From Bacteriovorax stolpii (GTDB lineage: Bacteria; Bdellovibrionota; UBA2428): a DNA stretch of 64,000 bases. The notes below the pieces were generated by a model that did no database searches, was not told the origin of the DNA, and saw nothing but the letters and a program-made list of their open reading frames with translations. Below, piece by piece: positions 51,986-61,039 of this stretch. Where the stretch lies: contig CAMCVE010000008.1 of NCBI GenBank assembly GCA_945881775.1, forward strand, positions 42,588 through 106,587, given 5' to 3'. Each line of letters begins with the position of its first letter. Within the stretch, counting starts at the first letter, position 1. Both the position numbers and the translations under genes were made by a program.

Positions 51986-53446
51986 GTGAAGAAATTATCC
52001 GCCTTACTAGTCGCGGCCTCTTTGAGCCAGCCGCTCATGGCAGGACCCCATGGTTCCTGGTCCAGCCCTGTATCGCAAGAGCTTCCGGCATCAAGTTGTC
52101 TCGACCGACTGGGTGAGATGGAGTTCTCGCAGAAGCTCACCCCACTGCGCGCTAATCTAAATGCCATCCGAGACCTTGCCGCCACTTCTAATTACGCTGA
52201 TGCCTTGAGAAAGGCTGTCGCGAGCGCCGGACTTTCCGAAGTTCATGCTCAAGCCATGATCGCCCACATGATCCAACGCCAGAATTCGGGACTCAGCCCC
52301 GACACAGCTTGTATCAAAGCTGCCGAGATCACGCGCTCGGGTGAAGTCGCTGAGAAAATTGCAACGCTCGCAAACGATCCCTCATTTGCCACTAGCGTCT
52401 CCAAAGCACAAGTGATCGCATCCGCACGTCGTGAGGAGTCCGATGGCAACAAGTTTGTTGGAATCTTGGACGAAGCCTCTTCAAGGACTTCAAGTTCGGT
52501 CACCTTCAATTTTCCAGAGCGCACTCTTAAGCCGGGTGAATGCCTCTATTTTGTGATTCCTAGCGACCTTGGCGAGCGCGGCGTGAACTTCGCAATCATT
52601 GGACACCGCCAAGACCCCGATGAGACGAAAGGTACAAAACCCGGAGAAAAGTGGGACGCCGTTCCGGGAACCACATCGATGCAGATTTATGACCCCCAGC
52701 AAACAGACTCGTGGCGCTACTGGGAGGGACCCGCCAGTGGCGCACGCGGAGCAAAATTCGCGGAAGTAGATCACAGTGTCGAAATCGAGAATCTCTATGA
52801 CTGGTCCCACTACGGCCATGCGGGCGACAAGTCAGGCAAGTCCTCTTCAAAGCCCCTCAAGCCGCATGGAGCGCGAATGTGCTCCAACGGGAAAGATCCC
52901 GTCAAAGTGAGTCAACTGATCGTAAAAGTGGACGCACCCAAGGCCGACTTCGAAGACAAACGAGCGTTCTCAGAAGGGACCTCCTTTGGGCTCGATGGTC
53001 ACAACAAGACTCTCGGCGGCGGACAGGCCTTTGAGGGGCTCTTTCCTGGTGCAATCGCCCTTGGCTACTCAAGCGCCCATTCCAAAGCAAAACTCCCTGA
53101 GGGCTGGAAACACCACGGTTCCACCCTTTCTATTCCACTCAAAGAAGGCATGATCCTCTCGGAAATTGAGCTTGCTGCAGGTGATTCGCATTCCGACAAG
53201 ACCACCAACAGCGATGGCGGTTGGGGGACCAAAGGTTGGGCGAGGCTCAGCGTGGATGTCGTGCGCGCCGATGGCTCACGCGACTCACTCATGTCGAGCG
53301 AGAACGTGCCGCCCGAGGGATTCCTCGTCGCCACACCTGAGTCCCTTGATAGAAAAGTTCAGGCGGGCGATCGACTCGTGATACGCTCCGACGATGACAC
53401 AACCTATCTGATGGGACTTAAGACTTCCTACATCAAAGGTCGCTAA
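51986..53446 (+). CDS. Large exported beta-rich protein, unknown function
   Basis: A 486-residue protein. Signal peptide about 1-19 (ending PLMAG). Residues about 35-155 are helical (LRANLNAIRDLAATSNYADAL region). Two beta-rich parts follow: about 165-300 with 'PGECLYFVIPSDLGERGVNF' and 'YWEGPASGARGAKFAEVDHSV', and about 315-486 with 'FGLDGHNKTLGGGQAFEGLF', 'EIELAAGDSHSDKTTNSDGG' and 'DRLVIRSDDDTTYLMGLK'. Acidic loops such as DSHSDKTTNSDGG could bind Ca2+. Start is GTG with AGGG upstream. No recognised family; exported with the transferase. Confidence 0.65.
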   Translation: MKKLSALLVAASLSQPLMAGPHGSWSSPVSQELPASSCLDRLGEMEFSQKLTPLRANLNAIRDLAATSNYADALRKAVASAGLSEVHAQAMIAHMIQRQNSGLSPDTACIKAAEITRSGEVAEKIATLANDPSFATSVSKAQVIASARREESDGNKFVGILDEASSRTSSSVTFNFPERTLKPGECLYFVIPSDLGERGVNFAIIGHRQDPDETKGTKPGEKWDAVPGTTSMQIYDPQQTDSWRYWEGPASGARGAKFAEVDHSVEIENLYDWSHYGHAGDKSGKSSSKPLKPHGARMCSNGKDPVKVSQLIVKVDAPKADFEDKRAFSEGTSFGLDGHNKTLGGGQAFEGLFPGAIALGYSSAHSKAKLPEGWKHHGSTLSIPLKEGMILSEIELAAGDSHSDKTTNSDGGWGTKGWARLSVDVVRADGSRDSLMSSENVPPEGFLVATPESLDRKVQAGDRLVIRSDDDTTYLMGLKTSYIKGR

Positions 53447-53447
53447 C

Positions 53448-53537
53448 TTAGTCGTCCTGACGAAGTGCTTCCATGACATCGAGTCGTTCCGCGCGAAGCG
53501 CTGGCAACACTCTCCACGCCGAGTGTTGCGAGAAACT
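53448..53537 (-). pseudogene. Relic of FtsX/MacB-type ABC permease C-terminus
   Basis: A short leftward open stretch of 29 codons ends in TAA and reads SAWRVLPAL at its start then PALRAERLDVMEALRQD. This matches the closing motif of FtsX/MacB/LolC-type permeases ('PA..AARLDPVEALR.E'). There is an in-frame TGA just upstream and no further permease sequence in the preceding 3 kb on that strand. I read it as the last remnant of a deleted or displaced gene. It sits exactly between the secreted-enzyme cassette and the amino-acid ABC importer. Confidence 0.6.
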
Positions 53538-53561
53538 TCAAGAAGTCCTAAATAGTTCAAC

Positions 53562-54320
53562 ATGAACAGCTTCAAAATCGCCCTTCTTGTTTTGCCCCTC
53601 ACCCTGAGCCCGCTTGTCGCTGCGAAGTCCCTGAAGGAGCTGCAAGGCTCCAAGCTAATCCGACTTTCCACAGAGGGAACTTTTCCTCCCTTCAATTTTT
53701 TTAAGGGCAAGGATCTCACAGGTTTTGAAGTCGAAGTCGCGAACGCCGTGGTGAGCAATTTGAAGCTCAAGCCCGAATGGAAAACCTTCAATTTTGACTC
53801 ATTGCTCATCGGTCTCGCGCAAGATCGCTCCGATCTTGTCGTTTCTTCGCACGGGATCACAGAGGAGCGCGCCAAAGTTGTCGACTTCCTCGATCCTCAT
53901 TACTGCACGGGCGGAGTCATCGTGAGCAAAGAGGGCGGCCCCAAAACCTTCGACGCCATCAAGACAAAAAAGGTTGTCGTGCAGGTCGGCACCACTTATC
54001 TCGGCTGGCTCGAATCCAACGGCCTCAAGACAGCTAAGACCTTTCCGAAAGACACCGACGCTCTCCAAAATCTTCTCATGGGACGGGCCGATGTTTGGGT
54101 CACAGACAAATTTGTTGCGCTAGATGCCATCAAGGCCAACCCCAAAGCCAAACTTGTTATGGGAGAGCTGGTCTTCGAAGAGAAGATCGCGATGGCGGTC
54201 TCAAAGGGAAATAAGGAGCTGCGCGAAGCCCTTAACAAAGCTCTCGCTACGATTCTCAAAGATGGTCGCTACAAGACACTGAGCGAAAAGTACTTCGGCC
54301 TCGACATTCGCTGTAAATAA
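53562..54320 (+). CDS. Polar amino-acid ABC importer, periplasmic binding protein
   Basis: A 252-residue family 3 solute-binding protein. Signal peptide about 1-21 (LSPLVAAK). 'LIRLSTEGTFPPFNFFKGKDLTGFEVEVANAV' region, 'FDSLLIGLAQDRSDLVVSSHGITEERAKVVDF' region, 'VQVGTTYLGWLESNG' and 'GRADVWVTDKFVA' match the GlnH/FliY type. It delivers a polar amino acid to the permease encoded 2 bp downstream. Substrate not decided. Confidence 0.92.
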   Translation: MNSFKIALLVLPLTLSPLVAAKSLKELQGSKLIRLSTEGTFPPFNFFKGKDLTGFEVEVANAVVSNLKLKPEWKTFNFDSLLIGLAQDRSDLVVSSHGITEERAKVVDFLDPHYCTGGVIVSKEGGPKTFDAIKTKKVVVQVGTTYLGWLESNGLKTAKTFPKDTDALQNLLMGRADVWVTDKFVALDAIKANPKAKLVMGELVFEEKIAMAVSKGNKELREALNKALATILKDGRYKTLSEKYFGLDIRCK

Positions 54321-54322
54321 AA

Positions 54323-55090
54323 ATGAAGCGAGTTTTTGCTTCTAGGTCCGCGCAAGGCCTCCTCTTTCTCGTAGGAAGTTTTCTTGGATTCGTGCTGCTT
54401 TCGTTCGTGGTCGGAAAACTTTTGGTCTTCATGCCCGAGCCGATCGGATCCAGATCAGATCTCTTCGTTCAGGGCGCCAAGGTCACGCTCCTCATCACAC
54501 TCTATGCTGCAGTTCTTGGTCTTGCGATCGGCATGCTGCTAGGGCTCGCGCGCGGAAGTCCCCGGCGCTGGCTCTCGGCCCCGGCCTTTGCCTACATCTG
54601 GCTGATTCGCGGGACTCCTGTTCTGGTGCAGATCCTTTTTGTGTTCTACGCCCTTCCCATTTTGGTGCCCCAGCTGCAGTTTGATGAATTTTGGGCGGCA
54701 GCAGTTGCGCTGGGCCTGAACGTGGGTGCCTACAATGCCGAAGTGATTCGGGCTGGCATCCAGGCGGTCCCTCTCGGACAAAGCGAAGCAGCTCGAAGCC
54801 TGGGACTCTCCAACATCAAAACACTTCGCTGGGTCGTTTTGCCTCAGGCCATACGCATTGTTGTTCCACCCCTAGTCAACAACGTCGTTGCACTTCTCAA
54901 GGACAGCTCGCTCGCTTCTGCGATTGGTCTCTTGGAGCTCACCTTGGCCGGCAATCGTATCTCGAGCGAAACCTTCTTGCCGGTGCCGGTCCTAAGTACC
55001 GTGGCCCTTCTCTACCTCATTTACACGTCTGCGATCACCGTTGTGACTTCGCTTTTGGAGCGCACCATGAGGTTGAAAGCGCATGTCTGA
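54323..55090 (+). CDS. Polar amino-acid ABC importer, permease
   Basis: A 255-residue inner-membrane protein with about five hydrophobic segments. The HisM/GlnP-type domain includes '[20 protein letters not shown]' and the EAA loop '[20 protein letters not shown]' with '[15 protein letters not shown]', which docks on the ATPase. It lies between the binding-protein and ATPase genes and overlaps the latter by 8 bp. A single permease gene suggests a homodimeric channel. Confidence 0.93.
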   Translation: MKRVFASRSAQGLLFLVGSFLGFVLLSFVVGKLLVFMPEPIGSRSDLFVQGAKVTLLITLYAAVLGLAIGMLLGLARGSPRRWLSAPAFAYIWLIRGTPVLVQILFVFYALPILVPQLQFDEFWAAAVALGLNVGAYNAEVIRAGIQAVPLGQSEAARSLGLSNIKTLRWVVLPQAIRIVVPPLVNNVVALLKDSSLASAIGLLELTLAGNRISSETFLPVPVLSTVALLYLIYTSAITVVTSLLERTMRLKAHV

Positions 55091-55820
55091 GAGTTTGCTG
55101 AGCGTCCGAAACCTTCAAAAATACTACGGCTCCTTTCACGTCCTAAAAGGGCTGAATCTCGAAGTGCTCGTCGGCGAAGTGATTTGCGTTGTGGGGCCTT
55201 CGGGTTCCGGGAAATCAAGCTTTATCCGAAGTATCAACCAGCTCGAAGCCTTCCAAGGCGGCGAGATGCGCTTCCACGGGAACTTGATCGATCCCAAGAA
55301 AGACGTTGATAAGCTTCGTCAGGAAATCGGAATGGTCTTTCAGAGTTTCAACCTCTTTCCGCATCTCACGGTGCTCGAAAACCTCATACTAGCCCCTACT
55401 CGCGTGAAGGGTCTGTCTCGCGCGAGGGCAGAAACCAAAGCCCTCGAACTTCTTGCTCGCGTGAACATTACCGAACAAAAAGACAAATACCCCTCAAAAC
55501 TCTCCGGTGGACAACAACAACGAGTCGCCATCGCCAGGGCTCTCGCCATGGAGCCCAAGATCATGCTTTTTGACGAGCCCACAAGCGCCCTAGACCCCGA
55601 AATGATCTCGGAGGTCCTCAACGTCATGAAGGATCTCGCGAGGTCGGGCATGACCATGATTGTTGTGACCCACGAAATGGGATTCGCTCGAGAAGTGGCC
55701 GATCGAGTGATCTTCATGGATGCTGGCCTCATCGTTGAAGAAGCCACTCCCGATGAATTCTTCCGCGACCCCAAGCACCCTCGCTCCAAACTCTTTTTGT
55801 CACAAATCCTACAGCGCTAA
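55083..55820 (+). CDS. Polar amino-acid ABC importer, ATPase (GlnQ-type)
   Basis: A 245-residue ABC ATPase. Walker A '[11 protein letters not shown]' (about 36-46), Q-loop '[18 protein letters not shown]', signature '[17 protein letters not shown]', Walker B '[14 protein letters not shown]' and H-loop '[16 protein letters not shown]' are intact. It powers the adjacent importer. The start ATG lies 8 bp inside the permease gene. Length matches GlnQ/HisP. Confidence 0.95.
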   Translation: MSESLLSVRNLQKYYGSFHVLKGLNLEVLVGEVICVVGPSGSGKSSFIRSINQLEAFQGGEMRFHGNLIDPKKDVDKLRQEIGMVFQSFNLFPHLTVLENLILAPTRVKGLSRARAETKALELLARVNITEQKDKYPSKLSGGQQQRVAIARALAMEPKIMLFDEPTSALDPEMISEVLNVMKDLARSGMTMIVVTHEMGFAREVADRVIFMDAGLIVEEATPDEFFRDPKHPRSKLFLSQILQR

Positions 55821-55939
55821 TGCTTTGTCTCGTCCCCAGTTGGCCAGTACTGCAGATGTCCAACAGTAGAACCTGTAATTGCGACTCTATAAGGATCATA
55901 CCTAAAGAGCTCAGAGGGCCTTGACCTCAGGTGGAGGCG

Positions 55940-56500
55940 CTAAGTTTTCAAGTTGGGAAAGAGCAGTGCAAGTGCTGCGTATTCACTCGAGGGCATCGGA
56001 CCTTTTTCACGTTCGCTGTCGCCGAGACTAACGATTTTAAAGTTCCTTTGGAGCTCGAGCAGCGCGCGTTCAAACTCTGCTCGAGTTGGCTCCCAGCCAT
56101 CTCCACGCAACTCACGTCCAATCATTCGCTTGGTCTGAGGAGAGTTGTCTTCGAGTCGCAACAAAATTTCCCTCGCGAGCGGCGAAAGTGGCTGCGATTT
56201 GAGCGATTTTAGAATCCTCTGCGCCTCCGCTAAGGATACAAGCACGGGTCGATTCGAAAAGAATCGCCCATAAAGAACTTTTTGAGTGCGAGCGACTTCG
56301 TTCTTGAGCCACCAGAGCTTCACCACTCCTTTGTCGGCACTCTCGTCCCACTCCCACCTCATTGGGGTGCGGGGATAAAACAGTTCCCACAAAGAAATGA
56401 TCGATGATTTTTTTCGATTTTTCTCGGGGAAGATTGCAACCCTCCCCAGCCTTTCGACTTCCCGAATTGCACTTTGAAGATTCGCCTTTGAAGCAGCCAT
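55940..56500 (-). CDS. Winged-helix/AlkZ-like protein, uncertain
   Basis: A 186-residue basic protein without signal peptide. 'REVERLGRVAIFPEKNRKKS', 'SLWELFYPRTPMRWEWDESA', 'VVKLWWLKNEVARTQKVLYG' and 'LLRLEDNSPQTKRMIGREL' give a picture of winged-helix segments. I recall similar sequence labelled AlkZ-related (DNA glycosylase-like) in deltaproteobacteria-like genomes, but the catalytic QxQ motif of AlkZ is not seen. It may bind nucleic acid. It lies 10 bp after the DEAD-box helicase stop on the same strand. Confidence 0.5.
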   Translation of the reverse strand: MAASKANLQSAIREVERLGRVAIFPEKNRKKSSIISLWELFYPRTPMRWEWDESADKGVVKLWWLKNEVARTQKVLYGRFFSNRPVLVSLAEAQRILKSLKSQPLSPLAREILLRLEDNSPQTKRMIGRELRGDGWEPTRAEFERALLELQRNFKIVSLGDSEREKGPMPSSEYAALALLFPNLKT

Positions 56501-56510
56501 GGTAAAAGAT

Positions 56511-57782
56511 TTAAGATTTTTTCTTAGAAGAGCCGTACTTCTTCTTTTTCTGCTTCGAAGAGGCCTCCGTCGTCACTCCGGCAGGACGATAGCTTGAGTC
56601 CACGCGCACCGTAGGACTTTCAGCGCTCGGAATTCCGAGAAACTTAAAATTCTGCACGAGTGAAATTTCTTCGGCGCCCTGAAGCTGGGACGCGAGGCGC
56701 CGGTAAGTCGGAAAATCGGCGGGCGTGATAAAGGTCACCGCGGTTCCGGGTCGCCCCATTCGAGCCGTGCGACCGATTCGGTGAATAAAATCTTCTGACT
56801 GCGGAGGTAGATCGTAGTTTACGACGAGTGAGATACTCGCAACGTCGATTCCCCGGGCCATGAGGTCTGTTGCAACAAGAATGCGAACGCTACCGTCTCT
56901 AAAGTCTTTAAGCACGCGACTGCGGTGCCCCTGACTGAGGGCTCCATGGACGAGGTCAACGGAGTGAGCATACTCGCGCAAATAGTTGCCCACACGTTCG
57001 CAACTTTCCTGGTCGGCCGTGAAAACAATCACACTCTCGCTCACTGCTTTGAGCTCGTCTTGAAGACGTTCGTTTTTCATGCCCGAAGTCATGAGGAGAA
57101 CCCGCTGCTTGAGCGTGGAGACGGGGCGCTCAGTGCGCTCTGTTCGAATCATGACGATGGGCTCGCGCATGAAGATCCGAGCCAGGCTTTCGAGTTTGGG
57201 GTTGAAGCTTGCCGAATACATCTGCGATTGCCACTGGCCTCGCATCGTCTTTTGGATGCTCTCCAATTGTGGGCCAAAACCCAGATCAAGCATCCGGTCC
57301 GCTTCGTCAATCACAAGGGTGTCGACGTTCTGAAGTAAAAGTTTGTTGCTCTTCAGCAGATCATTGAGACGCCCGGGTGTCGCGATCACGAGCCGAGGGT
57401 TCTTCTTGAGCTGACTGTTTTGCTTGTTATCAGGGATGCCACCGATGACCACCGAGGCGCTGATCGGCGCTTCGGCACAAAGTCCCTCAAAAACCCTTGC
57501 GGTTTGCAAGGCCATTTCGCGGCTCGGGAGGAGAATGAGAGCACGACTTGTGGGAGATTTTTCAAATCGTTTGAGGATGCTCAGCGCAAAAGCAAGAGTC
57601 TTGCCGCTTCCGGTTTGTGCGATGGCGATGAAATCGCCCCCCCTCAATGCCGTAGCAATGGCAAGTCCCTGCACTGCTGTTGGCTCGAACACCGACATGG
57701 CCTTGAGTGCGGCGCTGTACTCGGCTCGCAACCCGAGCTCTTCAAAACTCAGCAGGGGGGCGGAAGCTTCAAGGAAGTCCAT
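56511..57782 (-). CDS. DEAD-box ATP-dependent RNA helicase
   Basis: A 423-residue DEAD-box protein that remodels RNA, for example in ribosome assembly or decay. Motifs in order: Q motif 'SVFEPTAVQ', I 'AQTGSGKT', Ia 'LLPSREMALQ', Ib 'IATPGRL', II 'VIDEADRMLDLG', III 'YSASFN' (SAS rather than the usual SAT), IV 'VIVFTADQES', V 'VATDLMARGIDV', VI 'HRIGRTARMGRPG'. The C-terminus is Lys/Ser-rich (KQKKKKYGSSKKKS), an RNA-binding tail. It ends 3 bp after the phosphoesterase stop region on the same strand. Confidence 0.95.
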   Translation of the reverse strand: MDFLEASAPLLSFEELGLRAEYSAALKAMSVFEPTAVQGLAIATALRGGDFIAIAQTGSGKTLAFALSILKRFEKSPTSRALILLPSREMALQTARVFEGLCAEAPISASVVIGGIPDNKQNSQLKKNPRLVIATPGRLNDLLKSNKLLLQNVDTLVIDEADRMLDLGFGPQLESIQKTMRGQWQSQMYSASFNPKLESLARIFMREPIVMIRTERTERPVSTLKQRVLLMTSGMKNERLQDELKAVSESVIVFTADQESCERVGNYLREYAHSVDLVHGALSQGHRSRVLKDFRDGSVRILVATDLMARGIDVASISLVVNYDLPPQSEDFIHRIGRTARMGRPGTAVTFITPADFPTYRRLASQLQGAEEISLVQNFKFLGIPSAESPTVRVDSSYRPAGVTTEASSKQKKKKYGSSKKKS

Positions 57783-57785
57783 CGA

Positions 57786-58973
57786 TTACTCGCGGCGGCG
57801 CATAGCACGCAGGCCAAACCAAGAAACTTTTCCGCGAACGAGTGCGTAGTCGGGTTTCATAACAAGAGCACGAGCATGTGAGTAGGGAACTGTTGCATTT
57901 TGAGTGATCGCAAGCGACTTGTATCCATCGCGCGCAATTCGTTGATAGCGAACCGCTGAGCTCTTCACGTCGATCGATGCCGGATAGTAGTCGTAGGGAA
58001 TCTCTTTTCCCGTGCTGTAATTCTTGATGCTGATGAGCATCTTTCCCGTCTCATCTCTTTGGATGATTGCAAAACCGCGATCCGAGCGTGCTGTCTTTGA
58101 ATAAAGCGCTCTAGGAGAGTGGGAACAGGGAAGCGACAAGATCTTGAGACGTTTCTGATCCTTTTGGCGAACTAGCTCTCCCGGATACGGCGCATGCGAG
58201 TGTCCCACGACAAGCAAGTTCACATTGCCATCAATCAAGATGTCCACCAAGGCGTTGCTTTGCCCGGACTGTTCGGACTTGAGGAAGGCCGAGTACTTGC
58301 TTCCTACCGAGGGGTCGAGAACAGGATAAGGGGGAACATGCCCGTAAGCCAAACGAAGTTCAGCAGCTTGCGCCTCAGGGGTTTTCAGCAACGCGCGAAG
58401 CCACGCTTTTTGCCGAGTCGCGTCTGAGATGCTTCCGCTGCTCTTGGTGCTATGGAGCACAACAAAGAGAACCTTCTCGTACAAGTAAGCCCAAAAGAAG
58501 GGATAGTTGTCCTCATGACCCGGCACGAAAACCCGGTCCAGCCCTAGATCTTTTTCCTTGGCCAACCAAAAGGTTTTGAAGGCCGCGTTCTCAACTTCGA
58601 AAGTCTCACGACCTCGAGTGCCGGGAGCGATATAAGGAGCGTCGTGATTTCCGGGAGCGATGGCTAGAGTGCGCGAGGCACGCTCCTTCGAGAAAAAACG
58701 ACGATCGAATTCTGCCCACATCCGAGCGACGACGCTTCGGTACGGCTCATTGCCACTGTAGCTGAGGCATTCTCCGTGAACGACGTCACCCGGGAAGATG
58801 ACATGGTCGGGGGAGTACTTTGAGATCATCGTCTCAAACGAAGTGATGGAATTGCTCGGATAGAGCGCCTGACACTCAGTCCCGTTAAGATCTCCGATGG
58901 CCCCGATTCGCAGGAGATCGGCCTGCACGACTGGAGAAAGAAGAAGCGTGACTCCAAGCCATAATTTTTTCAC
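57786..58973 (-). CDS. Exported metallophosphoesterase (calcineurin-like)
   Basis: A 395-residue protein with a signal peptide (about 1-18, LLLSPVVQA). The calcineurin-like motifs are 'IGAIGDLNGTE' (usual GDxHG region altered to GDLN), 'VIFPGDVVHGE' (GDxxxx), 'LAIAPGNHDAPY' (GNHD), 'LAYGHVPPYP' and 'LLVVGHSHAPYPGE' (GHSH). The first aspartate motif and GNHD are intact, so two-metal catalysis is plausible; the substrate (phosphate ester or phospholipid headgroup) is unknown. Start is GTG with a hairpin-embedded GGAG very close upstream. Its stop lies 3 bp before the helicase start. Confidence 0.85.
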   Translation of the reverse strand: MKKLWLGVTLLLSPVVQADLLRIGAIGDLNGTECQALYPSNSITSFETMISKYSPDHVIFPGDVVHGECLSYSGNEPYRSVVARMWAEFDRRFFSKERASRTLAIAPGNHDAPYIAPGTRGRETFEVENAAFKTFWLAKEKDLGLDRVFVPGHEDNYPFFWAYLYEKVLFVVLHSTKSSGSISDATRQKAWLRALLKTPEAQAAELRLAYGHVPPYPVLDPSVGSKYSAFLKSEQSGQSNALVDILIDGNVNLLVVGHSHAPYPGELVRQKDQKRLKILSLPCSHSPRALYSKTARSDRGFAIIQRDETGKMLISIKNYSTGKEIPYDYYPASIDVKSSAVRYQRIARDGYKSLAITQNATVPYSHARALVMKPDYALVRGKVSWFGLRAMRRRE

Positions 58974-59089
58974 ATCTCCAATTTTAGTGGAGACGTGAAA
59001 AGATTCGATGACGGAGTTTTGACCTACCTAGAAAGCGGCCTAGAAGCGACTCATCGAGGAGCTCGGTCGCCGAGTTCGCACCGCGAAAC

Positions 59090-59938
59090 CTATGAATGAG
59101 TGATCGCAGTATAGAGCTCAGGCCGACGATCGCGGAAGAAACCAAACGACGCCCGGTTTTTGCGAACGAGATCCAGATCAAATTCAGCCGTAATCACGCC
59201 CGCTTCGCCGTCGGGAAGTTCCGCAACTTTGTTTCCGCGATGATCCGAGATGAACGAGTGTCCGTAGAAGTGCTGGCCATCTTCGGTGCCGATTCGATTG
59301 GCAGCAACCACGGGAATGACGTTTGAAACAGCATGACCAATCATGGCGCGCTGCCAGAGATCTTTGGTGTTGAGCGAAGGGTCTTCTGGTTCAGATCCAA
59401 TTGCGGTTGGATAGAGAAGAATCTCAGCTCCCATGAGAGCCATGGCGCGCGCGCACTCGGGGTACCATTGGTCCCAGCAGATTCCGACGCCGATATTTCC
59501 AAAACGGGTCTTCCAAACTTTGAATCCAGTGTTGCCGGGCCGGAAATAGAATTTCTCTTCGTAGCCAGGACCATCGGGGATATGTGACTTGCGGTAAACA
59601 CCCATCAGCGAACCATCGGCATCGATCATCGCCAGGCTGTTGTAATGGTGAGGGCCCTCACGCTCGAAAAAAGAAACCGGCACCACCACTCCAAGCTTCT
59701 TTGCGAGCGCCTGGAACTTTGCAATCGTGGGATGGCCCTCGACGGGCTTCGCCCAAGCAAAAAACTCGTCTTTCTCTTCGCGACAAAAATAAGGCCCCTC
59801 GAAAAGCTCTGGAGGCAAAATCACCTGGGCGCCTTTGGACGCGGCGAGCTCGACGTCTTTGAGCATTTGAGCCACGTTGGCCTCGAGATCCTTCGAGAAC
59901 GCACGTTGAATAGCTGCAACTTTGATTTTCTGACTCAT
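59090..59938 (-). CDS. aguB: N-carbamoylputrescine amidase
   Basis: A 282-residue nitrilase-superfamily hydrolase. The Glu-Lys-Cys triad is in 'ILPPELFEGPYFCR', 'GVYRKSHIPDGPGYEEKFYF' and 'GVGICWDQWYPECARAMALM'. These segments match AguB, which converts N-carbamoylputrescine to putrescine, CO2 and NH3. It overlaps the aguA stop by 4 bp, so the two enzymes form the agmatine-to-putrescine route. Full length. Confidence 0.94.
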   Translation of the reverse strand: MSQKIKVAAIQRAFSKDLEANVAQMLKDVELAASKGAQVILPPELFEGPYFCREEKDEFFAWAKPVEGHPTIAKFQALAKKLGVVVPVSFFEREGPHHYNSLAMIDADGSLMGVYRKSHIPDGPGYEEKFYFRPGNTGFKVWKTRFGNIGVGICWDQWYPECARAMALMGAEILLYPTAIGSEPEDPSLNTKDLWQRAMIGHAVSNVIPVVAANRIGTEDGQHFYGHSFISDHRGNKVAELPDGEAGVITAEFDLDLVRKNRASFGFFRDRRPELYTAITHS

Positions 59939-60978
59939 TCGGGTCTCCTTGGTTGTTGCTGGGTGATGCAGTGAAACGCTCCACCCCCGCTGAGAATAGC
60001 GCGAGCCGAAAGGCCCACGGTTCTGTGCTCAGGGAAAAGTTTGGCAATTGCCGCCACGGCAGCTGCGTCGTGGGCGACACCGTAGGTCGGCACCACAACA
60101 CTCTTATTACCGATATAAAAATTCACGTAACTGGCCGGCACCACCTCGCCCTCATCGTTCTCGATGCGACCGGGCGACGGAATCGTATGCACTTGGAGTT
60201 TGCGCCCTCGCGCATCAGTGAAGCTCGCGAGATCGGCCTCGATGCGCGCAAGAATATCAGCATTGGGATCATCCGTGCCACTGGCGTGCATGCACACGAC
60301 CGAGGCGGGTCCCACAAAACGCGCGATCGTATCGATGTGTCCATCAGTGTGATCGTTGATCAGCCCATCGCCGAGCCAAAGAATCTTCTCAATACCGAGC
60401 GCAGATCCAAGAGCGGATTCGATCACCTGCTTCGAGAGATTGGGGTTGCGGTTGCGGTTCAAAAGACACTGCTTTGTGGTGAGGCAGGTGCCCTCGCCAT
60501 CGACCTCTACCGAGCCCCCTTCTAGGACCAAAGGAAAACGGGAGAGTTGCAAAGCCGACGCCTCAGCCACACGAGCGCCCACATGATCGTCGTGCTTTAA
60601 GAAATACTTTGCGCCCCAACCGTTAAACGCAAACACATGAGCGTGCACGGTTTTGTGCTCGGGTTCGTGAACAAAAATAGGAGCGGTGTCACGAAGCCAG
60701 ATGTCGCCAACCGGAATGTGATGAAACTTCACTTCAAGGCCGGCGAGAGCCTTCGCGGCGATCTCGTGATGGTGAGCGTCAGGCACTAAGACTTCTAAGC
60801 GTTCGCCACCGCCCGATTGAATCGCTCGGCAGAGCGCCGTAAATTCTTTCTGCGCTGGAAGAAGGTTGTCTTCCCAAAGGCTCGCGTCCCAAGGCCAGGC
60901 GAGCCAACACGCGTCGTGCGGAGCCCACTCGGCGGGTTGAAAAACTCGGGGCAAAAACGATCCGGAATGCGCGCTCAT
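59935..60978 (-). CDS. aguA: Agmatine deiminase
   Basis: A 347-residue guanidino-group-modifying enzyme that turns agmatine into N-carbamoylputrescine. 'PAEWAPHDACWLAWP' near the start, 'DIWLRDTAPIFV', 'LVLEGGSVEVDGEGTCLTT', 'DGLINDHTDGHIDTIARFV' and the catalytic Cys in 'LSGGGAFHCITQQQP' are AguA landmarks. The start at 60978 is chosen because the family begins about here; longer in-frame sequence upstream would overlap cls. It directly precedes aguB. Confidence 0.93.
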   Translation of the reverse strand: MSAHSGSFLPRVFQPAEWAPHDACWLAWPWDASLWEDNLLPAQKEFTALCRAIQSGGGERLEVLVPDAHHHEIAAKALAGLEVKFHHIPVGDIWLRDTAPIFVHEPEHKTVHAHVFAFNGWGAKYFLKHDDHVGARVAEASALQLSRFPLVLEGGSVEVDGEGTCLTTKQCLLNRNRNPNLSKQVIESALGSALGIEKILWLGDGLINDHTDGHIDTIARFVGPASVVCMHASGTDDPNADILARIEADLASFTDARGRKLQVHTIPSPGRIENDEGEVVPASYVNFYIGNKSVVVPTYGVAHDAAAVAAIAKLFPEHRTVGLSARAILSGGGAFHCITQQQPRRPE

Positions 60979-61039
60979 TGATAGGCGAATTAGCACTCCC
61001 GATTCGGGGCGTCCAGAATTCCCTGCTGCCTCAAAAAGT

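Noticed and set aside
53285..53875. Leftward 196-codon open frame over the 486-residue gene end and the ABC binding-protein start
   Set aside because: It crosses two well-supported genes and has no domain. Only the separate 53448-53537 stretch in another frame has permease-like sequence.
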